Positions 36,181 to 47,845 of a stretch of 64,000 nt of DNA are shown in pieces; position 1 is the stretch's first letter, and each line of letters begins with the position of its first letter. The position numbers were made by a program, and so were the translations under genes. Source of the DNA: Siphonodentalium dalli (lineage: Eukaryota > Mollusca > Scaphopoda > Gadilida > Siphonodentaliidae); NCBI GenBank assembly GCA_032622095.1, contig CP136064.1:218378205-218442204 (forward strand), in the 5' to 3' direction. The notes below the pieces were generated by a model that made no database searches, had not been told where the DNA came from, and worked only from the letters and a program-made list of their open reading frames with translations.

Positions 36181-37655
36181 ATATAAATTATAGTATAGCT
36201 TTGTGCAAATAGAAGTGATTTGCTTTTCAGGAATTGTGTATTGTTGATCAGTGATTCCTGGATCACTATTAATATTATAAAAATCAGCTTCGTACTCATA
36301 AGTGCAAATATAGTCATTATGGGGGGGGGGGGGCGTGGGGTCTCTGGGGGGATACGCGATTGTGTAAATAAAACCCAGCAGGCTCTCGGTTAATAGCCAC
36401 TTATGTTGGAAGGGCCACGTTAGAATCTAAACCTCCCCATTATATGAAAATGTCATAGTGTATATTTGTATCTTTCTTCTGCTCATATTACCTGAAAATC
36501 CCTCAGAATTAATATAATACACCCTTACACCAGTTTTTTTTTATAATTGAATGTCATTATTCCATTTAGTATAAAGAAAGGGCTAAATAATTCATCTCAC
36601 ATGGAGATACTTCGAATTGCGTAATGTCCATGATATACCTGGATATACAGGGTATTATGCTTATCGGTGCATGCTTGACGAGTGTTTCTATCATATGGAA
36701 ATTAAGGGAGGGGAAAATGACGCTTCGTTGGTGCAGGTAATATATGCGTACACAACAAAGAACAAATCGAGTACATGAGACATTGCGATTTAATGACCGT
36801 TTCATGCATAACATCGAGATGTCGAGCTATCATGCAGGTGTTTTATGGGCTGAAACGTTGGAATCTCGATCATGAACCCCACGTAGCTATTAATTGTATG
36901 ATGCTGCAATACTCGCTATATCTATATTTGCGAATGTTGGAAGAACCCGTTGTAAACTCGATGAAAACTCGAACCTAACATGGGGTGCAAATAGAAATTA
37001 CTGGAAGGGGTGCATTTAGAAACTATAGGTGAACACCCCTAACAGGGACATCCAGCCACGTCCCTGCTAACTCGTGAGTTACACTGATTTAACACATCAT
37101 AGCCTATACTATTAATGACATCAGAACATATATGAAACACAAACAAACATACATGCTTTCACTCTTGCGCATGCACCCACACCCTAAAGATGATCCATGT
37201 GCCGGTCTGTCCGAATGATAATTGGGATATTTTCAAGCAGAAACGGTCAAAATGTGAAGCATATCATTCGCATCTTTGACATCCCAGCTCTGGTTTGGCG
37301 ACATTTCATCGCAGGATCGATCTGCGGCTTTGATACCCGAAGTTATGATGGGTACCCACACTTGGACTTAGCTAGTATTTTTGCGAACCGCTCTGCAGGT
37401 TGGACAATTTTATGGTTAATTAAACATATATTTTTCTATTGATACACACATTATCCGCCATCTACGACTGATAATTATGGTTCAAACGAACAACCTAACG
37501 TCAGAATGTGTCTACTATTTATGATAAAAGCGGAAATGAGTCGGAACTCGGAATTTCTATTAAAGTTATCGGGTGAGAGCAAGCTGTGGTCACCATCTCA
37601 TTGAGGGGATATTCCGCTTTGCGAAGTTATGTTTTAATAGTGGATATCACCCCAT
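36181..37655. other. No recognisable feature
   Basis: Contains a run of 12 G near 36321. Small frames at 36775-36978 and 37197-37442 (+) match nothing known. Confidence 0.4.
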
Positions 37656-38143
37656 TTAAAGGTACTCAATCCGAACAGAGGGTCCCCATCTCAACAGATT
37701 CCAACAACAACAATCCGATCAAAGAGTCCTATATTACTATTTCTTTGGCTTTGGGGGTAAAAAATATTTGATTCGAGTCGAGGAACCCATCAAACAAAGC
37801 TCAGAGTTATTAGATATTGATTTTTGAAATTTGTTATTTACTCGAGATGAGTACTAATAATTGCGTTCAACTTCCGTAATCTGCTCGGGATGTGTAAACC
37901 AAAATCTATTCAAACAGACAAGGATGGATAACTCTAAAATCAAGTGGTAATAATAACACAATTTTGACTGAGTTCTGGGCCAGAAAGTATTCCCGATAAT
38001 GAAAAATAATAGATTACTAAAATCGATATCTAACAAATCTGAGCTTTGATGGGTGACTTCCTCGACTCGAATCAAATATTTTTGACCCCCGAAGCCATTG
38101 AAATAGTAATTGAGAGGAGTTTTATCGGATTGAGTACCTTTAA
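37656..38143. mobile_element. TTAA-flanked MITE, family 1, copy 3 (foldback form)
   Basis: A 488-bp unit with termini TTAAAGGTACTCAATCCGA and TCGGATTGAGTACCTTTAA. Unlike copy 1, the subterminal arms of about 150 bp are themselves inverted repeats of each other: AAATATTTGATTCGAGTCGA on the left, its complement on the right. The element could therefore fold almost completely. Confidence 0.82.
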
Positions 38144-38739
38144 GGACAAGGGGGTCGATACAATTTTCCTCCATTTACCATCACTCTGAAGTCTGAAGTT
38201 AGCGGACGTAATTTCGTTGTGTTTTTGCTGTTTAACCATTCGGAAAACCTCGTCAGATTCCGTCATCCTTGGCCCGCAGAGGTCACAGGTCGAGGAGTTC
38301 AGAATGGCTGTTTAACGTCAAGAAAAATTATCAATGGAAGCATCCGGCATCCGATATATGTGCCCGACTTCATCCGGCGTACGGTGGTCTGGCATCCGGA
38401 ATACGCCATAACAGACCCCGCACCCGGCGTACGAAAAGGGGGGTCGTCACCCTCATATATATATTGAGGAAAACGTTGGAAGGGTTCATAACCAGGTCAT
38501 CAAATTGCTGTTGCTTAAGTGTTGTGAAAATCAAGTTACATTATTTTCAGTACATAATTCTTTTGCACCAGGAAATTTCAGACAGGAAAATATTCTTTGT
38601 CGCTGCTTCCCTTTACGGTTGATTCATTTATATAGGGCCAAAATAAAATATATGCATGTTTCCGGCGACCTGCCCTAAACTGAATAGTGTGCCAAAAACT
38701 TATTTTCTTAGTGTTGCTTTTTTATTTCTGAAAATGTTT
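38144..38739. mobile_element. Right GAGGGTGACGACCCC terminus and flank
   Basis: At 38315-38454 lie several GCATCCGG and CCGGCGTACG units ending in GGGGTCGTCACCCTC, the inverse of the 31759 terminus, followed by (AT)n. The rest of the interval shows nothing recognisable. Confidence 0.45.
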
Positions 38740-39676
38740 TTGTTTCCATTTTTGGGTTTGACCCAGATATATTTCAATTAATTGTATACTAGTAATCTGA
38801 CAGTTCATTTGAGCAGATACTAGTCTAGCATAAGCTGCATTTCTGTTTGTATGCAAAAATTCCAGCTGTTGGCAGTCTAATGACTATACAAGTATATAAA
38901 ATGCAAATCCAGAATACAGTGCTTTATATGATACTCTCATGTATGGCAGACACCAAGGTGTCACAGTACTTAATTGTTGTACTGTATAGTCAGCATATTT
39001 TTGAAGTGAGCATTGTTACATGTGACTATATCAGGACAGTGAAGCAACCTTGATCTGAAATATAATTTAGAGCATAACATAAATGTGAGTTGGTACATGC
39101 ATGCATCAGTGCTGAGGTTTATTCTGTATAAGAGCTTGTTCACATTTTTACTTACTGCCAATTTGTTGGTTTTCACATCTCTGCAAACTGCTTTTATATA
39201 TAATGATTTTGGTTTCTAGATTATTAATTAAAAGTTTGTATTTTTGACCAATTAAAGCATTTACTTCGCTTGGGGGAGGGGATTACAATATTGGACATTT
39301 ATAAGTGCCAGTACACATGTGCATGCATGTATCATAAACACATAAGGTAATTATGAAGGTAATAGTGGATGTAATTTACATTGATGCATATTGAAAGTTG
39401 ATAAGGCAACAACAATTTAATAGCGTGGTTTATGAACATTTGGGTTGAAAAAAGGTAGATGGAGGATTTCAGAAGATATTTGAATATGATTAAGTTTAAG
39501 TTATACTCAAATTATAAAGTTAACTTAAGGTATTTGAATTTGATTCTATAGAACTGTATAAATAATGAAAGGATCGAAGGCAAAAACAAGAGATAATGTT
39601 GCCTAAAATAATTTTCTTCACCTCTATGACCGCATACTTCATATTTTAATCAGTGTGGACATAAACCAATCCTATA
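38740..39676 (+). repeat. 0.9-kb dispersed repeat, copy 2
   Basis: Direct copy of 30816-31718. It contains an extra segment of about 72 bases near 39490-39565 rich in TTAAGTTTAAG and TTAACTTAAGG, which may be an inserted short palindrome-like piece, and it lacks a ~28-base segment of copy 1. It is followed by a T run and a 40-base (TA)n (39703-39743) instead of poly(A). Confidence 0.85.
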
Positions 39677-39700
39677 AATTTTGTTTTGGTTTTTTTTTTT

Positions 39701-39745
<45 letters not shown>

Positions 39746-39940
39746 GTAAATTGACCTGTAGTGTTTGATTATATTGTGTGAAGGGCAGGTTGGTCCTTTT
39801 CAATTTTACAATGGGATGTCACATACTATTATACCGGCTGATCTGTGAGCATTTCATTAGAATTATTTTTGGATTGCTAAGTATAATTCATAAAAACATT
39901 CTAGCTTAGGGCTATGATATGGATATATGAAATTAAATTT

Positions 39941-40680
39941 TCCTTAGGTATTAGTAGGTTTTAAAGATGTATTTATAAATGGGTAAAGGGGCATTTATGT
40001 TCAAGATGACTGATATCAAATGCTTGGCACAATTGTGCATTTCATATGATGAATACAGCAAACAAATGTTCAATTCTTATTGAAATGTCATCTTATAACT
40101 TGGATTTGGTTGAATTCAGTTAAATCAGTTTCTCAAAATTGGAGCGTTAAGGAAGAATTGGATCGGTGGAAATGTTTATTGGGACTCAAACATTCAATAG
40201 GAAAGTTTAGCTATTTCCTTAGGTATTAGTAGGTTTTAAAGATGTATTTATAAATGGGTAAAGGGGAATTTATGTCTAAGATGACTGATAGCAAATGATT
40301 GGCACGATTGGGCATTTCATATGATGAATACAGCGAATTAATGTTCAATTCCTATTGCAATGTCATCTTATAACTTGGATTTGGTTGAATTCAGTTAAAT
40401 GAGTTTCTCAAAATTGGAGCGTTATGGAAGAATTGAATCAGTGGAAATGTTTATTGGGACTCAAACATTCAATGGGAAAGTTTGGCTATTGTCAGACTGT
40501 GGAGTGGGGTATCTGTCTCGGATGATATTTTAGAGGGATTTAAATGTCTAAAATTGGAGCGTTATGGAAGAATTGAATCGGTGGAAATGCATAATGGGAC
40601 TCAAACATTCATTGGGAAAGTTTGCCTATTGTCAGACTGTGGGGTGGGGTAACTGTCTCAGATGACATTTTAGAGGGAAA
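39941..40680. repeat. Nested tandem duplications, 275-bp and ~138-bp units
   Basis: The block TCCTTAGGTATTAGTAGG begins at 39941 and again at 40216, with about 270 bases of near identity following. The end of the second unit (AAAATTGGAGCGTTATGGAAG) is duplicated again about 138 bases later, with the tail GTCAGACTGTGG-GTGGGGTA. This suggests two successive tandem events. No coding frame is recognised. Confidence 0.88.
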
Positions 40681-40927
40681 TTATCTTATTTTGGCTTTGG
40701 TTAGTAACGAGATCAGTGATAAGGTCTAAAATAAAATGAATCCATGCCTATGTCAAACTCTGATAAGCTGCTGTTGGCAGAGGCAAGGATTCTCTTTTTT
40801 CTTTTTTTCTTTCTTTGTAGCCAATATACTTGTGTATTTTGGATATACTTTAATTAGTGTGGTGGGATTGACACAATATCATGTACATATGATTGGATTT
40901 TTCTAAATGATAGTATAGGAGGGTAGG
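40681..40927. other. Spacer before the ORF1 relic
   Basis: T-rich tract near 40790-40820 and otherwise nothing recognised. By position it may be 3' sequence of the LINE ORF1 relic. Confidence 0.35.
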
Positions 40928-41803
40928 TCAATGGATAATATGGACAAGCAAAAGTAATATGTTTACACAAGCTTGAGGGACTTTGCCTTTATTCACTTTA
41001 AGAGGCCTGGCAGACTCAGTTTTCTTGGCAAAGATGTTCCCTCGAATTGTCCAGGAAGAATTCAGTTTCTTGTCCTTCTTTAGGGTGGCTAGCTCCCTGA
41101 CTATATCATTTCTGGCCGTTAGATCCTCTGTGATATTGATTTTGCTCTGACCTTTCAACAATTTCTTGCTGTCAAAGACTGCTTTGCGAGCATACCAATT
41201 GTCAAAACGCACGATCATATTGCAGGACTTGGATGTTTTGTTTGACATCCTCTTGGGGTTCCTTGACTCATTTTGATTGGCACTAGCTGCTCCCTTCGAC
41301 ACTGTTTGTTGGGACTCAAAGACAGTGTCCACTTTCCTCAGAGGAATCAGAGGAGTTTCAGGCACTGTGTATATACCCCCTAGGGGTGAGCATTAGAAAT
41401 ATATCTGGGGTGGAGTTTAACATGCAGGAAATGTTCACAGATGTCCCTGATGACCCCCTTTGCATCAATGTTACGGGGGTCAGAAATGTCTTCTGGGACT
41501 GGTACATTGTGGAAGTGAAGGCAGTTTATTCTGCTATACATTTCACCTTTCTCTACCTCGGTATCGGTGTAGTTCATGGCTTCTTTGAATTTATTTTCTA
41601 CTAGTTCCTTTACCCATTCAGTATTAGGAGAATCAGTACTAGTAGGGACTACATTGGAATTTTGCTTTGTTAGTTCTGTAAGCTTTTCATTTTCTCCTTT
41701 TAGTTGGATCACTTCAGTTTTTAATGATTCAATTTCTTTTTGCATTGTTAACATACCATTTTTGACTGTTTTAACTTCTTCTGTGTATTTGTTATGCTGG
41801 TCT
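40928..41803 (-). pseudogene. L1-type LINE ORF1 (RNA-binding protein) relic
   Basis: Two minus-strand frames make up an L1-like ORF1 protein, a nucleic-acid chaperone that packages LINE RNA. The upstream frame (41803 to 41380) has a coiled-coil heptad run (MLTMQKEIESLKTEVIQLKG and on) followed by an RRM-like stretch (SRINCLHFHNVPVPEDIS). The downstream frame (41365 to 40928) carries the C-terminal domain signature MIVRFDNWYARKAVF, KKLLKGQ, ITEDLT and SWTIRGNIF. The two are offset by a single-base frameshift in a C-rich spot near 41385. The 5' end is cut by the MITE at 41803. Confidence 0.75.
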
Positions 41804-42157
41804 TAAAGGCACGTGAGGCCTTAGTTGTCGAAAATATTCATATTTGTTCCAATCACCGTAAGCAGAAAAAACATTAAAACGCATACAGTTTCGTTCATAT
41901 ATACCATGACCATCGCATAAACAGCATGTTATCATAAAGATTTACTATATTTTACCTAAGCAAGAGCCTGATTGTGTTACAGAAGACAGCACAATGCTGC
42001 TGGCTAATCACACACAAATGGCATAAACGCTCTTTATTCGTTCCATATCAGGAATTCACCAACAAAGAACGCTCTTTATGTTTACCATCATATATTGAAA
42101 TATTTTCACAGGATATTTTCACAGGATACCCACCGCCAAGACCAACCGTACCTTTAA
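41803..42157. mobile_element. TTAA-flanked MITE, family 2, copy 2
   Basis: A 355-bp unit with termini TTAAAGGCACGTGAGGCC and GACCAACCGTACCTTTAA and TTAA at both edges. It is inserted at the 5' side of the L1-type ORF1 relic, whose frame stays open right up to the TTAA. It is shorter than the 27801 copy through loss of interior sequence and has a local duplication of ATATTTTCACAGG. Confidence 0.82.
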
Positions 42158-44542
42158 TTTGGAAGGAGGTATAATATAGGCTCATAAATACACGAAATAT
42201 TTCATATGCTCTGAACAATACTTGCTACGGTCACAACCATTTTCCAGCTGTTATCAATGTTTCGCACAGAAGTGAAACAAACGCTCTTTATTTCTATCAA
42301 ATAACACGGAACGCTCTTTTCTGTTCCATGCCTATCACATGGCTGTTTTTTTGGACCAAAACACAATGTTCAAAGTTGTACTTTTATGACTGCAATGCGT
42401 CTTTCCGAGACATGTGATGCCCAAATGAAAGGTAGTTCAATATGTATCTACCTATTTTGATACCGGGAAAAATTCAAAAGTGAATATGATTAGGTGTATT
42501 TTTGAGCGCAATCCGCCATGAGGCTTTAAAAGTTGTCATCCCAACACACACTCAAGTGTCAAAACACAGTATATCGGGAAATTGTTAACAAAATCTTGTA
42601 CATTTGGAAATTGTATTACTAATATAATCCGATTAGAGGTTCCAGCACGTTTTAGACCTCCGAGTTTAGATGTTCGATTTGCTATATATTTATTGCTTTG
42701 TGACGGCATCATACAGATGGAGATAAGTTACAAACAGTGAAATTCTTGTTTATAATATATATATATTTAACGAATAACGAACACTCAAGCTGACTGATAC
42801 CGACGCTACGAGTAATAACGTGTACATAGTGAATTATTAGTGCTGTGTTCAAGAACTCAGAACCTGAGTACATTGGATCTCAATATAATACGACTGGCAG
42901 ACGACAGAGAACGACTGGAATCGTCGGACAAAAGGAGATGATACATATCCGAATGGATTCACGGTGTGGTTCATTTCCTGTCGCAAATAAGATCCTATTG
43001 TGAGATGGATATGACGCTCATAGACGCTCGGTCTGGGATTACGTCTGGCACGCAGGCATGCGGCTATCAATTTGTATTCAAACTAACAAAGAGAGGCCTA
43101 CAAATAGTCACTCTGTCTGATGACTTAGGTCCGACCAGCTCGACATTAGTTATACAATCTGTTGCTGAGGTATTTATCAGTAATATCTGAGTATTCCGTT
43201 TATATTAAGACAAGTGTGTCAAATGCCCGAAAGCAGTAACATCAATTGCGAATTACCCCAATTACTACGTGCCCCAATAAGAAACAACACAACTCCGATT
43301 GCGGAACAAAACCACTGGTAATACAGTTTTGCACATGCGGATGTAACGCCATGTCACTGACAAAGTTACAATACAATGTCGTGTCGCCAACAACCGACCA
43401 TTAAACCACGTTGCTATAACCGTAAAATTAGGCTAACAACGTAAACGAGTGATGTCGTGTTGCCAACACACAACGTATTGTTATCCTTCATCTGACTGGG
43501 TGAGAGTACGTCATATGGCGTGCTGCAAATCCCTTGTTATTCTCGAGGGCAACATTTCGATAAACTACGAAGTAGCGAAGAAGTGATTCACTCACCATTC
43601 TCTAATGGTCTCCTAAAATACTATTTTTTATGAACACTACCTTTTCGTAACAATCGCGAACTGTGGTGTTTGCTAAGTTGCATAATTGTTGGTTTTAATT
43701 TGCAATTAAAATGCATAGATAAACATATTTAGGCAGTTGATATATGTTACACAACAGATGTATATACGCGTTTTTTTTTCTACTGAGCTCGGAAGTTCAA
43801 AGAGCCGCGCATTACTGTATATATCAATATATAGTCCTCCGACTTTTCATTCAAAAAATATCCTTATATGGCGGAACATTATGTTGTAAATTTCTGTTTA
43901 TACGTTCTTGACATTGACGCGTCTACACTCATTTAAAACGGAACCGGCCATTTCGTCGCATGGGATTCTACTTCGAAATTATCCTACTCCCCTTTCCATC
44001 AACCGATTCCCATCATTCGACCAGAAAAAAGACATCGAAATTAACTAGGTTCATAAAAAAATTGGCTTGAAGTTAAATTACCAAGAAATATAGCGTTAAT
44101 ATGTCTTTCCTACCGCCCCCAAATGTGAACTGCTATATCAAAATATTAGAACACATGGACGATACGATAAATATCCCACACACAAATTCACAAAAATTGT
44201 TTGAGGTGATTTTAATTAAAACTACTTCAACATCGCGAACAAGAAGGTCCCAACCGTAGATAATGTAGTCTGGTCCAAGTTATTCGCGACACTTCAAGCT
44301 TCACGGAATCTCCGAAACCCTCTTCGATCTGTTTCTTATAATTTATTTATGTGAGCTGATTTTGTACCTTAGATACCTTCTTCTCAAATCCAGTCAGCTA
44401 TAATGTACCGGTGTATGTGCAACGGCAACAGGCCGAAAATCAAGAAGCCTTTTAATCGCCTTATTTACATGTATGACGAAACATATTTTATTTCCTTCAA
44501 TAACGGAATACGTGCACGTGACTGATACCGAATAGGTCTGAC
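42158..44542. other. Mostly featureless; faint MITE similarity at the left
   Basis: Around 42275-42330, AAACGCTCTTTAT and GAACGCTCTTTTCTGTTCC recall the interior of family-2 MITEs, suggesting an older relative. The overlapping frames at 42849-43190 (both strands) match nothing known. The remainder shows no gene, RNA or clear repeat. Confidence 0.4.
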
Positions 44543-45003
44543 ATGCAATGGATATATAGCATGCATAGGTGTGCCGAGATTCATGATGCCATGACCGAAT
44601 TAACCAAACTTAGACATACCACCAGTGAACAGCACGCGGAGTTCGGGGCAAGTAGGAGCAAACGTGACTCTGATGATTTGATATTCATACAACGTTGGTT
44701 TGACGAACATGAACCTTTTGATTTGAGTGAAGGTAAAATACGCTCCCTGTCGTCTGGGTTAACATCTAGTGATGGGGACGGTGTTAACTGTATTGACTCT
44801 GAACGTGTCGGTTTCGAGATCCACCAAAAGCTCACCAGCATGAGTATCACAGATGCCTCGATCAAATAAAATCTCTTGACCATTTATATCCTGGGATCAG
44901 AGTCGATAATGATCGAATGCAATTCAACCCGACTGTGCTATTCTCACGATTGATAGCAATTGCACAACGCGAGAATGACATTTATGTATCATCTGTATCA
45001 TGA
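44543..45003 (+). pseudogene. Fragment of a repetitive invertebrate transposon-like ORF family
   Basis: The frame 44543-44869 and a second frame to 45003 reproduce the C-terminal part of a functionally unassigned ORF family that is highly repeated in corals, molluscs and other invertebrates. Recognised blocks are YSMHRCAEIHDAMTELT, TSEQHAEFGASRSKRD, RSLSSGLT-SDGDGVNC, then in the shifted frame DHLYPGIRVDND, FNPTVLFSRLIAIAQREND. One frameshift lies near 44865-44880, and a stop ends the match. The N-terminal part is absent. It is inferred to be a mobile-element relic from its repetitiveness elsewhere; the biochemical role is unknown. Confidence 0.65.
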
Positions 45004-45603
45004 CTAAGTCAATGTAGCTTCCGTTTTGGTTAAATAGTTTCCATATAACCCGGAGTTTGCGTGCTAATGGGCACTGACTCGAAATATCATCAGTTGACCG
45101 CCATCTTGGAAGCCATCGTGTATCCTGACTGCTTGTGCTATTTAAAAAAAAAATTATATGTTGGTCTCGGTTCCTTTCTGCGTCAAAATGTACCAAAACT
45201 GCTTGTATTGAAATGTAGGATATGCTAATAATAGACATTTTTAGTAGAAGAATATTTGTATACACTTAAAAATTATAATTTTCCCGAATTCAGCGGCCAT
45301 ATTGATAGCCATCTGCCCCCAAAGACAACAAGCTTAACAGTATGCGTGTTCTGACATGTGGTACTTTCAATGTGGAATATGTTTTGGTGCGTAATTTTCC
45401 ATAATTACCGAGGTTTCATGTGTTATTGGGCACTAATGGGAAATTTACGTATTGTGTCAGCCATATTGGACGCCATCTTGGATCCTGAATTTTCCCATGA
45501 GCGGATTTTTGCGGATTTTGGATATGTTGTTCCTGGTGTTTTTCCGCGTCGAATGACACCAAAATCAGCTTGTATCCACGACCACACTATTGAATGTCTG
45601 GGT
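45004..45603. repeat. Dispersed GCCATCTTGGAT-type repeat
   Basis: The segment 45285-45560 includes GGCCATATTGATAGCC, GCCATATTGGACGCCATCTTG and TTTTGCGGATTTTGGATATG. Related sequence occurs inverted at 62330-62540 and partly at 55975-56040. Frames that read across it are shared by all copies only because the DNA repeats; they do not look like a protein family. The first 280 bases hold a weaker related piece (CCGCCATCTTGGAAGCCATC). Confidence 0.55.
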
Positions 45604-46935
45604 CACTTTACAAAAAGCGGTTGGCAAATGAGACAGGCGAATACTCACTGTTTTGGGGAACCCCTTAACCCATTTAATATCTTGAACACAAAATGGGCTG
45701 AAGTTATATGCTCTCATACTTAGCTGAGTGTGTGAAAGTGCTATCACGGAATTATCAATTGATATGGGTAGTTTGGTTCCCCCGAAATCCTGTGAACTTT
45801 ACAAAAAGCGGCTGGCAAATACGAAAGGCGAATGTTTCTATGTTTTGAGTACCCCACTATCCCACTTGAAGTCTTAAACAAATAATATGCTCTCAATGTT
45901 AACTGAGGGCGTGGACAAATGGTAGTATTTTCCGGAAATACGAATCTGTAATGGATGAGATGGTTCCCTTGCAGTTTACAACAAGCGGCCGGCAAACGAA
46001 AAGGGCTAATTTTCACTGTCTTATGGGACTCCAATACCTATTTGAAGTCTTAATCACACCACTAGCTGGAGGCATATGCTATCAATATCATCCGAGATTG
46101 TGGCCGAATGGCTGTTGTGTCAAAAAGTTGCAATGCTCTCGCGAACCAACCGTTCGCGAAACACCGTGGCAAAGCAGATGGCAAACGATAATGGCGAATT
46201 TTAAGGGACCCCTAAACCATTGAACCCATTATGCACTGAATGGATGTGCTCTCAATGTCAAACGACGATCTCGACAAATGGCTATTCTATCAGGAAATAC
46301 ACAATTGTTGTAGATGAATTGGTACCCGACAGTCAGGGACACTTTACAAAAAGCGACTGCAAAATAAATAATGTGATTGTTCACTGGTTGTATTACCCAA
46401 TTTGAAGACTAGAGAACACACCACGAACTGGAACGATATCCTCACTAACTTGAGTGTATGGACAATGGAGAGTTGTATAAGGACGTGCACACTGTATATA
46501 CTAGTAGATGGAATGGGTTCAGAAAGCATGAGCACTCAACGAAAAGTGGCTGGAAAATAAGAAAGGCACAATTTTGAGGACCCCCTACTTTATTTGAAGT
46601 TTTGAAGACGCCACGTGCTGAAATGATATTATCTCAATATTAACCGAGGGCTTGAACAAATGTTAATTTTTATCAGGATATACACATGTGTTGGTTCCCG
46701 AAAGTCTGCACCGTGTGCCACTTCACAACAAGCGTTTAGCAAATATTCACTGTTTTATGTACCCTACCCTATTTGAAGTCTTGCACACATCGTGTACTAA
46801 ATGGATTATGCTTTCAATATCAACATATGTGGTGGTCGAATGGCTATTATATCCGACACTATGCGATATATAATGCTGTATTGGTTTCCGATAGCATGTG
46901 ACAAAATGCAATGTTAACTGTTTATGTGACACATA
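45604..46935 (+). repeat. Degenerate satellite array, ~185-bp unit, about eight copies
   Basis: The marker CACTTTACAAAAAGCGGCTGG recurs in diverged form near 45604, 45795, 45972, 46165, 46340, 46533, 46719 and 46894 (spacings 175-193). A second marker, TTTGAAGTCTTGAACACA, follows about 80 bases after most of these, and CTCAATGTTAACTGAGGGCG about 110 bases after. Copies are heavily diverged, with some frames open through single units only. Confidence 0.78.
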
Positions 46936-47041
46936 GGATATTTTAAGTCATGAAAACATCACGAACTCGAGGGATATGCGCTCAGTTTTAACTGAGGCTG
47001 TGGGCATAGGGTAGCTCTATCAGGAGGTAAGCAATGTATAC

Positions 47042-47072
47042 ATGAGAGAGAGAGAGGGGGGGGGGGGGGGGA
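47042..47072. repeat. (GA)n and G run
   Basis: A short GAGAGA tract runs into 14 G residues. Simple-sequence DNA with G-quadruplex potential on the plus strand. Confidence 0.85.
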
Positions 47073-47269
47073 GACCGTATGGGAAATGTGAGGATGTAAT
47101 CACGTTGGAGCTGATTGGATACAATGATATACATATAATTTCGTTGGAGCTGATTATATACAATGATATACAAATACTGTTGCTTATGTCATTGATACGT
47201 CCGTCGCCGTGAGATGGCAGACGATCTGGTGGGGGTAAACTTCGCGCTCAGCAGGGTTTCAATGCGTTT

Positions 47270-47583
47270 CACGAAGTTTCCACAAATGACAGCGTACTGG
47301 AAATCGCTTTGTTTTCGAGATAAATGTTTGAACCGCGTCAAATATTTTAATATTTTCACGATGACTGAGTTCCTGTGCTCCAATCAAAAGAGTATTTCTG
47401 ATCAAATAACATTCGGTATGGGGTATAGAAGTTCAGTCCTAGGAGCATGTATTCAGGACATTCCAACAAGTAATGATGTGATGTTTCTATTTTCCCACAA
47501 TGACAGAGAGGGGACGTTTTATTGTGATTACTCAATCGGTCATAGTTCAAACTACTGCATTTCAATCTTAAGTGCGAATTGAG
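47270..47583 (-). pseudogene. LINE ORF2 C-terminal relic (cysteine motif and tail)
   Basis: The minus-strand frame ending at 47356 reads CSSLNYDRLSNHNKTSPLCHCGKIET, SHHYLLECPEY, the Cys/His motif that ends CR1-type ORF2 proteins. In another frame just downstream, IKIFDAVQTFISKTKRF gives the usual terminal block. The rest of ORF2 is not attached, so this is a short 5'-truncated, frameshifted copy. Confidence 0.68.
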
Positions 47584-47845
47584 TACTTGTGATATGCGAA
47601 ACTTACTGTGGTAATAGTAAATAAAAATTGTTGTTGTTCTTGTAATTTGGGGTTTGGAAGCCCTAACACGTCTTTAATCACTTAAGCAATGTCCCAACTA
47701 CTGCATTTCAATCTTAAGCGAGAATTGAGTACTTGAGATATATATGCGACACTTACTGTGGCAATAGTAAATAAACTGTGTTGTTGTTGTAATTTGGGGT
47801 CTGGAAGCCAAAACACGTCTTTAATCACTTAAGCAATGTCCCCGG
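47551..47845. repeat. Two-copy tandem duplication, ~146-bp unit
   Basis: AACTACTGCATTTCAATCTTAAG occurs at 47551 and 47697, followed in both by GAATTGAGTACTTG, CTTACTGTGG-AATAGTAAATAAA, GTAATTTGGGGT and ACACGTCTTTAATCACTTAAGCAATG. The duplicated unit begins inside the LINE C-terminal relic, so the event post-dates that insertion. Confidence 0.88.

Noticed and set aside
42849-43190. Overlapping 73- and 74-codon frames as a host exon
   Set aside because: Both strands are open, with no recognisable motif and no paired splice sites.
45358-45723. 121-codon frame over the GCCATCTTGGAT repeat
   Set aside because: Related frames occur wherever the dispersed DNA repeat occurs, on either strand, and it runs into the satellite; no protein family seen.
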